The notes beneath the pieces are model-generated. The model saw nothing but the letters and a program-made list of their open reading frames with translations. It did not search any database and was not told where the DNA came from. The position numbers and the translations under genes were made by a program. Below are positions 52,293-61,255 of a stretch of 64,000 nucleotides of DNA, piece after piece. Each line of letters begins with the position of its first letter. The first letter of the stretch is position 1. Origin of the DNA: Flavobacterium johnsoniae UW101 (GTDB taxonomy: Bacteria > Bacteroidota > Bacteroidia > Flavobacteriales > Flavobacteriaceae); contig NC_009441.1 in the NCBI RefSeq assembly GCF_000016645.1, forward strand, positions 4,650,001 through 4,714,000, in the 5' to 3' direction.

Positions 52293-53648
52293 TTATTTCC
52301 CTAATTCAGGGTTTAAATCGATATAATTTTGATTGATTGGGAATACATATCCAGCGCTGTTTGGTGCCAGTGTATAGGTTTGTCCTTTAAAAACTCTGGT
52401 ATATGTTTTTTGGTAAGCAGGATCAAGATTTAATCTTTTTTGATCGAACCAGCGGAATCCTTTTCCTATGAATTCTTTTTGTCTTTCAACCAAAACTAAA
52501 TCTAATGCTTCTTTGCTTATTGAAGCCGAAACCTGATATGTCTGGCCTGATTTATATCTTTTGGCTCTTACGATATTTAGATTGTCTATTGCTTTTTGCG
52601 TTTGTCCTAATCTGGCATAACATTCGGCAGCAATTAAATACATTTCAGGAACTGATACTCCAACGTTAATTCCCGTTGTCTGGCTGTATCTTGGTATTCC
52701 AAAACCCCTCCCGGTATACGTTGGAAAAAAATTTGTTCCGGCCATTGTGTAAAAGTTGTAACGCAGATCATTGGTTTCGAAACTGTTTAATAAATCGTTT
52801 GACAAAGGAATGCCAACATAACCGTTTAGTAATGTTTTTGAAAATATAACTTCGGGATTTTGAATTAAAACCGGATAGCTGAATCCTGTTGCTAAACTGT
52901 TTAAATCAATTAAACCGTTTTGCATTGCAAGGGCTTTTTCTGCATTGTCTAAACTTAACTGATATGATCCCATATATAAATAGGTTCTTGCTAACAGCGC
53001 ATAAACAGCTCTTTTTGAAGGCAGTACATTAAACTGTGGTGAATCCTGAATATCATTTGCCAATGCATCTTTTAAATCAGAAATAATCTGGTCGTATACC
53101 TGTCCTACTGTGCTTCTTTCCAGAGAAGAAAACAATTCTGGTTTTAATAATAACGGAACTGCTTTTTCTGAATTGGCAGAAGCCGGATCAAACTGCGGAC
53201 CGTAAGTATTTACCAATTGCAGATAAGCAAAAGCTCTGTGTACAAAGGCTTCGGCATAAATTTCTTTTTTTTCTGCATCTGTTCCTTTCTCGCTTCCCAT
53301 AACTCCGTTAAGAATTACGTTGCTGTAATATACTGCTTTGTATAAACCAATCCAGTCTGCATCGCCTTGTGAAGGATCGTATATTCTATCCTGCCATGTA
53401 TAACTATTACCCCAGATTGTGGAAACACCGTTTTGGTATGTGGTTGGAAATTCGGCGTCTGCATTAGAAAGAAGATAAATTCCTCCTGAGGAAGTCATAT
53501 CGTTATAATTGTTTGCCAAACCTCTGTAATCAGAAGTATATTTTAAGATTCTGTTGTTTCCCACTGGTTCTACTTCAACATAATCTCTACAAGAGTTTAA
53601 TAAAAGTACCGGCAGGAAAATATATAGTGTGAATTTTAGAAATTTCAT
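52293..53648 (-). CDS. SusD/RagB-family nutrient-binding lipoprotein
   Basis: Surface lipoprotein of 451 residues with lipobox LLNSC (Cys20) followed by RDYVEVEPVGN, the SusD-like N-terminus. TPR-type helices and the family C-terminal LNIVRAKRYKSGQ and KRLNLDPAYQKTYTRV are present. It forms the lid of the transporter encoded by the preceding SusC gene (18-nt gap). No glycoside hydrolase or lyase gene is near; the linked enzymes are peptidases, so the cargo is probably peptidic, like RagB rather than a starch SusD. Confidence 0.93.
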   Translation of the reverse strand: MKFLKFTLYIFLPVLLLNSCRDYVEVEPVGNNRILKYTSDYRGLANNYNDMTSSGGIYLLSNADAEFPTTYQNGVSTIWGNSYTWQDRIYDPSQGDADWIGLYKAVYYSNVILNGVMGSEKGTDAEKKEIYAEAFVHRAFAYLQLVNTYGPQFDPASANSEKAVPLLLKPELFSSLERSTVGQVYDQIISDLKDALANDIQDSPQFNVLPSKRAVYALLARTYLYMGSYQLSLDNAEKALAMQNGLIDLNSLATGFSYPVLIQNPEVIFSKTLLNGYVGIPLSNDLLNSFETNDLRYNFYTMAGTNFFPTYTGRGFGIPRYSQTTGINVGVSVPEMYLIAAECYARLGQTQKAIDNLNIVRAKRYKSGQTYQVSASISKEALDLVLVERQKEFIGKGFRWFDQKRLNLDPAYQKTYTRVFKGQTYTLAPNSAGYVFPINQNYIDLNPELGK

Positions 53649-53666
53649 AAAATCTGTTTTTTAAAA

Positions 53667-56600
53667 TTAAAAACTACAATTAAACTGTAAAGTATAATTA
53701 CGCTGCGGCGGCAATGTATTATAGTTATTATTTGATAAGTACTGCGGATCGATGCCTAAATCATTCTTAACCCACAATAATCCTAAATTTCTCGCTGCCA
53801 AATTGAAACTCAATGACTTTATAAAAGTTTTTTCTAACCATTGGCTTGGCACATTATAGCTTAATGAAACCTGCTGTAATCTTACGTTATCTGCCGGCAG
53901 TACGTTGATGTCTGCATTTTGATAACGATTCAAACTATTATAACTAATGTTAGCTAAACCAGGAACATTTGTAGTTGCTTCGTCTCCGGCGTGTCTCCAT
54001 CGGTCTGCAATAAGTTCGTCTTTGGCAACAGCACCATATTGTACTCCTGTATAAGAAGGATAATTCTGTAATACTGTGTTTCTAAATACGTGACCTGCAT
54101 AATAGGTAATCTGTACTCCAAGTCTGAAATTTTTATATGAGAAGTCGTTCATAAAACCTCCAAAATATGGAGCAAACGTAGTTCCCATGTATTTTAAATC
54201 ATCTTTATCAATTGTTGAAATTCCCTGATTTGCATTGACAACTGTACCGTCTTTTTTATAAACCGTAGACTGACCATTTGCATCTAATCCTGCCCAATTA
54301 TAAGCATACAGATATCCAATAGGTTTACCTAATGTAGTTACACCAGATAAGTATTGATTTGTAGTTGTGGCTGTAAAACGAGAATCTGTAACTTCATTTG
54401 TATTGTATGAAATATTAAAACTGCTGTTCCATTTAAAAGCGGCATTTATAATAGTTCCGGCAATATTTAAATCTACTCCATGTCCTTCAAGTGTTCCGGT
54501 ATTATAGTTTAAATAGCCCCAGCCTGTTGTTGGGTTAAAAGGCAGATTGGTTAAAATATCTTTTGATTTTTTATAGTACAAATCGGCACCTCCGCGTAAG
54601 CGATTATTAAAAACAGCATAATCTAAACCAAAGTTTAAGGTTGATGTTGTTTCCCATTTGATCTCAGGATTTTCGGGAACCGATATATAAGCTGTTGGCA
54701 ATTGGGTATTGAAATCTACTGAACCTACGCCAATAACAGCACTCTGGCTGCCGAAACCGCCTCCCGGTGCACTTCCTGCTTTTCCGTAAGTAATTCTGAA
54801 TGCTAAGTCGTTTAGCCAAGTTACATTTCTAAGGAAAAATTCTTTATTAACATCCCATTTTGTACCAACAGACCATAATGGAAGCGCTCTGTTTTTTCTT
54901 GAAGCTCCTAATAAGTTATAATCGTCAAAACGAATACTTGAAGATAAATGGTATCTGTTTTTAAAATCATAAGAACCTAGTCCGTAATATGATAAATAAC
55001 GGTCTCTGTATTTGCTGATGCTGTTATCTGAAGTTCCAATGATATTCTGCCATCCATAAATTGTAGTATAATAAACGGTTGGGTTTACTGACTGGCCAGA
55101 ATTAGTATCCAGATTGTATCCGTAAAATCTCTGGCTTGAACCTTCTCTGCGTTCTTCTCTAATTTCTGAACCGGCTAAAAAGTGCAGGCTGTTATTGTCA
55201 TTGAAATTTTTATTGATATTCATCTGAATACGCATGCTTTGCGAATCATTTCCTGATGTGGTATTGTATAAATACGAACCCACCGGAATACCGTACACTA
55301 ATTTTCCTGCTGTATTTACAGATGTGGCTTCGTTAATCATGTTTCTTGCAAAATAACTGTCGAGTTCACTTAACGATTTGATTTTGTTTGCAATTGAAGT
55401 ATACATTCCAGATGCTTCAAAATTTAACCAGTTGGTAACAGTTGCGGTTAAACTGGCATTTAATCGAATGTTGGCGCCTTTTGTTACTACATTAGAGTAG
55501 TTTAATTCATCTAAATAATTGTAAGACCAAGGCAGATATCCTTTTGCTTCAAATCCTTTTGCGACTTCTGGTCTGAAAATAATATAACGATCAAGACCAT
55601 TTCCGTTTTCGTCTGCAATCATATCATACGGACGAAGTGCAAAACTGGATACATTTGATAATGCTTCGTTTGCAGTATTATTAACCTGATAGTTTGTAGA
55701 AACGTAATTAAATCCTGTGTTTAATTTTAAAAAGCTTTTTAGCTGAAAAGAGTTATTAAGGGTAATATTATAAGACTGAGATTCGTTTCCTCTCATTGCT
55801 GCCTGATCTTTATTATAGCCTAAAGACAAATAATAAGTGCTTTTCTCGTTTCCGCCGCTTACCGATAAATCGTATTGTGTTGTAATTGAATTTCTTAACA
55901 AATATTTATTGATTTGCCCCAGATTGTCATTTTGAGATAATTGGTTTAATAACTGATCTCTTTCGGTAAGTGAAATTTCGCCTCTTTTTTGTCTGAACAT
56001 GATTTCCTGAGCAGCACTAGGATTTTTAGCCTGCCAGTTGCTGATATCGTCTGAAACAAATCCGCCTGCAACTAAATCTTTTTCGTAATCAACATATTGA
56101 GCTGTATTCATTACGCGCAGTTTTCCTAAATCTATTTTTTCACCAATTGTAGTCGTGGTGGTAAAACTGATTGTTGGTTCTGCTTTTTTGCCTTTTTTAG
56201 TAGTTACTACAATTACTCCGTTAGCGGCGCGTGAACCCCAGATCGAACTTGCAGCGGCATCTTTTAAAACAGTAATACTTTCTATATCATCCGGATTAAG
56301 ATAACTTAAAATAGAAGAACCCGAAACGCCTCTTTTACTAAAGTAAAAATCATTTATAGGCTGCGGAAAACCATCAATAACTACAAGAGGCGATCCTACT
56401 CCGCTATAGCTGTTTGTTCCTCTAATAGTGATTGAACCTGTTCTTGGATCTACATTTACACCTGCCATTTTTCCTTCAAGTCTTGACTGAATGTCAACTG
56501 TTGGAACTTCGGCCAGTTCTTTGGCTCCAATAACTTCAAAAGCTCCGGTTACTCTTTCTTTTGGAATATCAGTATATCCGTTTGAAGCTACTACTGCCAC

Positions 56601-57236
56601 ACCTGTAAGTTCCATAACATCTGGTGTCAGGATAACGTTGATTACTCTTTTGTTATTAATCCCTACCGTTTTTGATTTATATCCTAAATAATCAAAACGT
56701 AATGAATCTGAAGCTGCGGCTCTTATTCTAAATTCACCTTTTTCGCGTGTTATGTCCCAATTGCTTTTATTACTAACGAGAATTACGTTAACGCCAATTA
56801 AAGGATTTCCGCTTTTATCGGTTACAGTACCGGTAATATCATATTCCTGCTGTTGAACGGGCTGTATTTTTTTACTTTTTTTAATTACAATTTGTTTGTC
56901 AATAATAGTATAGGTTAATCCTGTGTTTGACAAAGCTGTATCTAAAATTTCCGTAACGGTGGCGTATTGGTTTAAACTTACTTTTTTTGCAGAAGACAAT
57001 AGATCGTCGTTATAAAAAAACACGTAATCGCTTTTCTGCTGAATGGTTGTAAAAAGGGTTTGCAAAGAAGCTCCCTGAACCTTTACTGAGATTTCATTTT
57101 GTGCTTTGGCACTATTAGCGTAGATACTGGTTAATCCTAAATACAGAACTAAAATGAATACTCTCATAAATAAAATAAAAGTAAGGTTGATGATTTTTTT
57201 AGGCAATAGCAGGCCTATATCATGATTTTTATTCAT
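53667..57236 (-). CDS. SusC/RagA-family TonB-dependent transporter with STN signalling domain
   Basis: 1189 residues. After the signal peptide (cleavage near NSAKAQ) come an STN domain (about 47-115, VQGASLQTLFTTIQQKSDY), a carboxypeptidase-regulatory-like domain (about 130-215, DKSGNPLIGVNVILV), a plug (GVAVVASNGYTDIPKERVTG, LEGKMAGVNVD, VVIDGFPQP) and the barrel ending YTLQFNCSF. The STN domain implies signalling to the FecR/ECF pair upstream. It forms an outer-membrane importer with the SusD encoded 18 nt downstream. Confidence 0.95.
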   Translation of the reverse strand: MNKNHDIGLLLPKKIINLTFILFMRVFILVLYLGLTSIYANSAKAQNEISVKVQGASLQTLFTTIQQKSDYVFFYNDDLLSSAKKVSLNQYATVTEILDTALSNTGLTYTIIDKQIVIKKSKKIQPVQQQEYDITGTVTDKSGNPLIGVNVILVSNKSNWDITREKGEFRIRAAASDSLRFDYLGYKSKTVGINNKRVINVILTPDVMELTGVAVVASNGYTDIPKERVTGAFEVIGAKELAEVPTVDIQSRLEGKMAGVNVDPRTGSITIRGTNSYSGVGSPLVVIDGFPQPINDFYFSKRGVSGSSILSYLNPDDIESITVLKDAAASSIWGSRAANGVIVVTTKKGKKAEPTISFTTTTTIGEKIDLGKLRVMNTAQYVDYEKDLVAGGFVSDDISNWQAKNPSAAQEIMFRQKRGEISLTERDQLLNQLSQNDNLGQINKYLLRNSITTQYDLSVSGGNEKSTYYLSLGYNKDQAAMRGNESQSYNITLNNSFQLKSFLKLNTGFNYVSTNYQVNNTANEALSNVSSFALRPYDMIADENGNGLDRYIIFRPEVAKGFEAKGYLPWSYNYLDELNYSNVVTKGANIRLNASLTATVTNWLNFEASGMYTSIANKIKSLSELDSYFARNMINEATSVNTAGKLVYGIPVGSYLYNTTSGNDSQSMRIQMNINKNFNDNNSLHFLAGSEIREERREGSSQRFYGYNLDTNSGQSVNPTVYYTTIYGWQNIIGTSDNSISKYRDRYLSYYGLGSYDFKNRYHLSSSIRFDDYNLLGASRKNRALPLWSVGTKWDVNKEFFLRNVTWLNDLAFRITYGKAGSAPGGGFGSQSAVIGVGSVDFNTQLPTAYISVPENPEIKWETTSTLNFGLDYAVFNNRLRGGADLYYKKSKDILTNLPFNPTTGWGYLNYNTGTLEGHGVDLNIAGTIINAAFKWNSSFNISYNTNEVTDSRFTATTTNQYLSGVTTLGKPIGYLYAYNWAGLDANGQSTVYKKDGTVVNANQGISTIDKDDLKYMGTTFAPYFGGFMNDFSYKNFRLGVQITYYAGHVFRNTVLQNYPSYTGVQYGAVAKDELIADRWRHAGDEATTNVPGLANISYNSLNRYQNADINVLPADNVRLQQVSLSYNVPSQWLEKTFIKSLSFNLAARNLGLLWVKNDLGIDPQYLSNNNYNTLPPQRNYTLQFNCSF

Positions 57237-57397
57237 AATTTTGTTTTAGTTATTTCAATAATTGCAGACGCAATTAAAATTTCACATAAGCCAAGAGATG
57301 TTCCCGCATCTTTTGGTTTTTTTTTGGTCTGGTTAGATTACTTTATTTTCAAATTTGTTTTATATCATAGGCATTCTTAATTTTTAGTCATTCATAC

Positions 57398-58453
57398 TTA
57401 GTTAATAGTTATTTTTCTTGTTTCGGCATCGTAAACGAATTCGAATCCTGTAGTGGCTTCTAATGTTTTTACCACTTTATCTAAATCATCGTTAAGTTTA
57501 AAAGCTCCTGAATATGTTTCGCCGGAACTTACTTTTTTGTTCATTACAAAATCAACATTATAATAGCGCGTTAATTTGTCTAAAACCAGCGGAAGTTTTT
57601 CCTGAGAGAATTCGTAATATCCTTTTCTCCATGAAAACAAAGGCTCGACATTTTGTGCAGTGGTTTTAATTGTTTCTCGTTTTTTATCTAAAGAAGCAAT
57701 TGTTCCAGGTTTTAAAATTGTCTGAAGCGTATCTGAACTAAAAAGACCTTTTTTAGCATAAGAAACCTGTACTTTTCCTCTTAAAAGTGCTGTCGAAACT
57801 TTAGCATCTTTTGCATAACAGCTTACATTAAACAAGGTTCCTAATACACGCACGCTGTAATTATTCGCTGCTTTTACATAAAAAGGTTTTGAAGCATTAT
57901 GTGCTACATCAAAAATTCCTTCTCCTTCTAAAAACACTTCTCTTGATGAGCCGTCAAAAGTGGTAGGATAAATTAGTTTTGATCCTGAATTGAGCCAAAC
58001 CTGAGTTCCGTCGGCAAGGCTTAGCTGTGCTCTTTTTCCATACGGTACTAAAACGGTATTGTATTGCGGTTCAAGAGAATTTTTCTGTTTAATCTGTTTG
58101 TTGTTAACGCTGATTTTATTTCCTGAGGCATCATAAGCTATTGTTGTGCTGTCGCTTACATTAACAGCTTCTTTATCTGATAAAACCAGCTGCACCTGAT
58201 TGCTTTTTTCAAAAGAAGAACCGCTTGTTTTATTGTTGTTGGCAAACTGTTCAATTGGGCTTATTTCTTTTTGTTCCTGTTTTAATACAATGGTAATTCC
58301 TAATCCTAAGCAAAGTACAGCAGCAGCACTCCAAGAAATTGTGCGAAGCCTTTTTCTTCTGGCACGTTGTTTCTCTAATGCAATACTTTCGGCAATTCTT
58401 GCTTTTAGATCAATTTTATTTTTCTCTGGTAAAATTTTGAAATTTGGGTACAA
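57398..58453 (-). CDS. FecR-family anti-sigma factor
   Basis: 351 residues: a cytoplasmic N-terminus of about 40 residues, a membrane segment (about 40-58), a periplasmic FecR domain (about 130-240, VPYGKRAQLSLADGTQVWLN) and the C-terminal DUF4974 (about 275-350, YYEFSQEKLPLVLDKLTRYYN). It should hold the ECF sigma factor (58542-59138) inactive until the STN domain of the SusC transporter signals cargo. It lies 88 nt after the sigma gene and 161 nt before susC. Confidence 0.94.
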   Translation of the reverse strand: MYPNFKILPEKNKIDLKARIAESIALEKQRARRKRLRTISWSAAAVLCLGLGITIVLKQEQKEISPIEQFANNNKTSGSSFEKSNQVQLVLSDKEAVNVSDSTTIAYDASGNKISVNNKQIKQKNSLEPQYNTVLVPYGKRAQLSLADGTQVWLNSGSKLIYPTTFDGSSREVFLEGEGIFDVAHNASKPFYVKAANNYSVRVLGTLFNVSCYAKDAKVSTALLRGKVQVSYAKKGLFSSDTLQTILKPGTIASLDKKRETIKTTAQNVEPLFSWRKGYYEFSQEKLPLVLDKLTRYYNVDFVMNKKVSSGETYSGAFKLNDDLDKVVKTLEATTGFEFVYDAETRKITIN

Positions 58454-58541
58454 AATATTTTTCTTTTAGAATCTCTATATTCCTATAAGAACTAAAAGGC
58501 AAAAACATAGACAAAAAAAATAATGTTTTTTTAAAGTTTTT

Positions 58542-59138
58542 TTAAAGCTTAGCTCGTAATTCCTTTAAAGACCTATAAATCAATGTTCTGCATGATTCTA
58601 AGCTAATTTCTAAAGTAGAAGAAATTTCCTCATAAGAGAGGTCTTCGCTAAAACGAAGATGAAGTGCATTACGCTGTTTTGGGGTAAGGGAAGATAAAGC
58701 CAGAGCTAAACTGGCATTTTTATTTAAAGTAGTTTCACTAAAGATAAGTTCATCTTCGGCAGAATCGGTTTTATAAGAACCTTCAGAAACAATATCGAGG
58801 TGTACGATTTTGGTCTGCGATTTTAATTTCTTAAAAATATCATTTCGAAGTGATGTGAAAAGATAGGATTTTACAACAACATCTGAGGCAATTGTATTGC
58901 GGTAACGGTGAAGGTCTACAAAAATATCATGTATGGCATCCTGCACTAAAGTTTCGTCATTAGTGTACTGCATTCCAAACGTAAAAAGCACATTTATATA
59001 CCGATCATATAATTCATGATAAGCGTGAACATCTCCTTTTTTTATTTGACTCCATAAATCAATATCTCTCTTTTCACCCTTCATTGAAGATTCTTCCGCT
59101 TTATGACTTGTTTTATATACAAATCTAAAGAATTTCAA
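58542..59138 (-). CDS. ECF RNA polymerase sigma factor
   Basis: 198 residues. Region sigma-2 (about 25-95) has YHELYDRYINVLFTFG, and sigma-4 (about 140-195) has LTPKQRNALHLRFSEDLSYEE with the helix-turn-helix that follows, as in Bacteroidota FecI-like factors. It is the first gene of the locus ECF-FecR-SusC-SusD-TlpA-S9-M16 and is expected to drive it. The first 20 residues are lysine/serine-rich; an internal Met near residue 19 could be the true start. The 249-bp gap upstream (59139-59387) is AT-rich with no clear element. Confidence 0.93.
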   Translation of the reverse strand: MKFFRFVYKTSHKAEESSMKGEKRDIDLWSQIKKGDVHAYHELYDRYINVLFTFGMQYTNDETLVQDAIHDIFVDLHRYRNTIASDVVVKSYLFTSLRNDIFKKLKSQTKIVHLDIVSEGSYKTDSAEDELIFSETTLNKNASLALALSSLTPKQRNALHLRFSEDLSYEEISSTLEISLESCRTLIYRSLKELRAKL

Positions 59139-59387
59139 AAATTTTCAATTAATTTTTCATAATTATTTCAAACAATGTAAAAAATTATCAAAACTCAAAA
59201 AAAGGATTACAGTTTTCATTTTTTTGATAATTATTGTTCAGAATAATTTTCTTTTATTTATTGGAATAACAACAAAACTTACAAATTTTTTTACTGAAAT
59301 TTTCCTTGCTTTTTTTATCGTATAATCTTTATACTACAAAGAAAATTTCATAAACGTCATTCGTATTAATTTTGGATAAAAAAAACA

Positions 59388-60080
59388 TTAATCCTGTGTA
59401 AAAGTTTTTAATGTTCCGTCGTCGTTAAACTGTATTGAATATCTTTCGCGACTGCCGCTGATTGAGGTTGGATACCATCTTATTTTATTGTCCCATATTG
59501 AAATGTAAATGTTTGCTGCCGGACTTGCTCCTTCAACTTCTTCTACTTTTTTATTGTAGATTTCGAATACTTTGGCGGCATTTGTAAAACTGATTGTATT
59601 AAGCGGCACTAATCGTTTTTGAACATCTTCGCGAACTGATAATTGAACTGGTTTAGGATCTGACCAGACGCCATTTCTATATTCGTATGTATCAACATAT
59701 TTTTTATTCTCCGGATGCTGGAGCATAATATTTATTCTTCCATCATTGTAAAAATATAAGGTCGAATAAACAAAGATTTCTTTTCCTGCATATTGAGGCA
59801 GTTTTTTTAAAGCTTGTTCGGCTTTGTTTAATTCGTTTTTGTCTTTTAATAAAACTGTAGTTTTGTTTTCTAACTGTTTTACAGCTGCGTTGTGTTTGTC
59901 TAAAGCTTCGTTTATCATTTTCTGAACATCGATTTCCTTAGCTTCGGTTTTCGTGTCAGAATTTGTTTCTTTACTTACCAGTGAATCGCTGGGGCTGAAT
60001 GTTTCGTTTATGCTTTTAGAGATTTGTTCGCATCCTAAAAAAAGAGGAAAACAAATTATAATGATGATTGATTTTCTCAT
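59388..60080 (-). CDS. Uncharacterised lipoprotein
   Basis: 230 residues with lipobox LFLGC (Cys17), so it is predicted to be lipid-anchored. A Ser/Thr/Lys-rich linker (20-50) and a helical, possibly coiled-coil part (about 52-95, INEALDKHNAAVKQLENKT) precede a beta-rich C-terminus (KEIFVYSTLYFYNDGRINIML, YISIWDNKIRWYPTS). I recognise no family. It starts 4 nt after the stop of the membrane protein at 60085-61068, so the two form an operon and may work together in the envelope. Confidence 0.75.
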   Translation of the reverse strand: MRKSIIIIICFPLFLGCEQISKSINETFSPSDSLVSKETNSDTKTEAKEIDVQKMINEALDKHNAAVKQLENKTTVLLKDKNELNKAEQALKKLPQYAGKEIFVYSTLYFYNDGRINIMLQHPENKKYVDTYEYRNGVWSDPKPVQLSVREDVQKRLVPLNTISFTNAAKVFEIYNKKVEEVEGASPAANIYISIWDNKIRWYPTSISGSRERYSIQFNDDGTLKTFTQD

Positions 60081-60084
60081 TCTA

Positions 60085-61068
60085 TTACATTTTTTTTAAA
60101 TCGTCTGCAAGGGCTATCTGATTTGGATTTTCTGCTAAATAAAAAATTTCTACTTGTTCTTTTTTGGTGATATCCAGTTCTAGAAGTCCTACTATTTTTT
60201 TAAGGCTCTTTCGATGAACATGATGTTTGTTGTCTGTATATTCGAGTTCAAAACGCATCATGGGCTGTTCGTTTATATAAGTCCCCGTTTGACTTACATT
60301 AATTAATTTTGCCCAGGTTTTTATTCCTTTAAATTTAATTAAAACAGAATCACCGTTTGCGCCTGTGAGTTTGTTGAGGATAAATCTCAATAAATATCTG
60401 TAGAAAATCAGGACTAGAGGACATATAATTAAAGGATGCCCAAAACTCATAAATCTCCAGCCCATTCCGTGGCTTTCGTCCTGATAGGAATAAAAATAAT
60501 AACCGCCAACCAGAGCCAGAACCAAAAGCCAGCCCAAAACTCTTAAAGCTAAACCTATAGGATTTATTGCTCCTTCTGAATTTGCAATAACAAAAACCGG
60601 AAGTTTTTTGGGTTCTCGGTTTAATATTAGGTTTAGTTTTTTTCCTGCTTCGAAACGTCGTTCATGCGGTTTTGTATCGCTGATTTCTGTTCTATGAGTA
60701 ATCTCGGTATCGGCTAAATTTTTAAACAGTAATTCGAGTTCATACGTATTGTATTTGGCATTATTTCCTGATATTTTGACTGCTTTTAGAATTTTTGCTT
60801 CACGAATTACACCGTTTCTTTTAATGTTTTCGAGATTTTGTTTCGTTATAAAATTCGACAATATCCATTTTTGGAAAAAACCGATTATAACAATCAGCCA
60901 AAGAATTAATGATACAGCAACAAGGCTTAATGCCAGCCACGGATCTTTGTCTTTTAATGTTGTGATATCGAATTCGCTGCTTACAGCATAATATATAATC
61001 ATTGGAAATGGAATTGCAAAGAAGAGCATATAGAGCATCCAAAATCCGGACAAAAGATATTTTTTCAT
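60085..61068 (-). CDS. Uncharacterised integral membrane protein
   Basis: 327 residues with four likely membrane segments (about 8-30, 45-67, 172-192 and 205-225). They alternate with two soluble beta-rich parts (about 80-165 and 235-320) that resemble each other in style: NGVIREAKILKAVKISG and GIKTWAKLINVSQTGTY both precede a stretch like YELELLFK / RFELEYTD. This suggests an internal duplication of one membrane-plus-beta module. No named family is recognised. The partner is the lipoprotein encoded 4 nt downstream. Confidence 0.75.
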   Translation of the reverse strand: MKKYLLSGFWMLYMLFFAIPFPMIIYYAVSSEFDITTLKDKDPWLALSLVAVSLILWLIVIIGFFQKWILSNFITKQNLENIKRNGVIREAKILKAVKISGNNAKYNTYELELLFKNLADTEITHRTEISDTKPHERRFEAGKKLNLILNREPKKLPVFVIANSEGAINPIGLALRVLGWLLVLALVGGYYFYSYQDESHGMGWRFMSFGHPLIICPLVLIFYRYLLRFILNKLTGANGDSVLIKFKGIKTWAKLINVSQTGTYINEQPMMRFELEYTDNKHHVHRKSLKKIVGLLELDITKKEQVEIFYLAENPNQIALADDLKKM

Positions 61069-61152
61069 TCCTTAGTATTTGGGGTTATATTGTAAAAACG
61101 TTTTTATACCTGCCTGAGTATGTTGTAAGATTTTTTTCGATACTCATCTAAT

Positions 61153-61160
61153 CAAATTTA
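61153..61160 (-). promoter_or_regulatory. Candidate -7 element for the membrane protein/lipoprotein operon
   Basis: The minus strand reads TAAATTTG, matching TAnnTTTG, 85 nt upstream of the ATG at 61068. No clear -33 box. Confidence 0.35.
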
Positions 61161-61192
61161 CATAAAATATGATTCATTTGTGTATTAAATAA

Positions 61193-61222
61193 AAAAACCG
61201 ACAGTATAAACTGCCGGTTTTT
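61193..61222 (-). terminator. Intrinsic terminator of the PorP-OmpA operon
   Basis: Stem AAAAACCG-A-CAGT with ACTG-C-CGGTTTTT (one A/C mismatch) and a 4-nt loop lies 33 nt past the stop of the leftward OmpA-family gene. On the minus strand it runs into a T7 tract. Confidence 0.85.
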
Positions 61223-61255
61223 AATTAAAACTAAAAATTTAAAAAATGAACTTTG

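Noticed and set aside
58501..58530. Hairpin AAAAACAT/ATGTTTTT between the sigma and FecR genes as a terminator
   Set aside because: The 8-bp AT-only stem with a 14-nt loop is weak, and ending the transcript there would separate the sigma factor from its anti-sigma factor.
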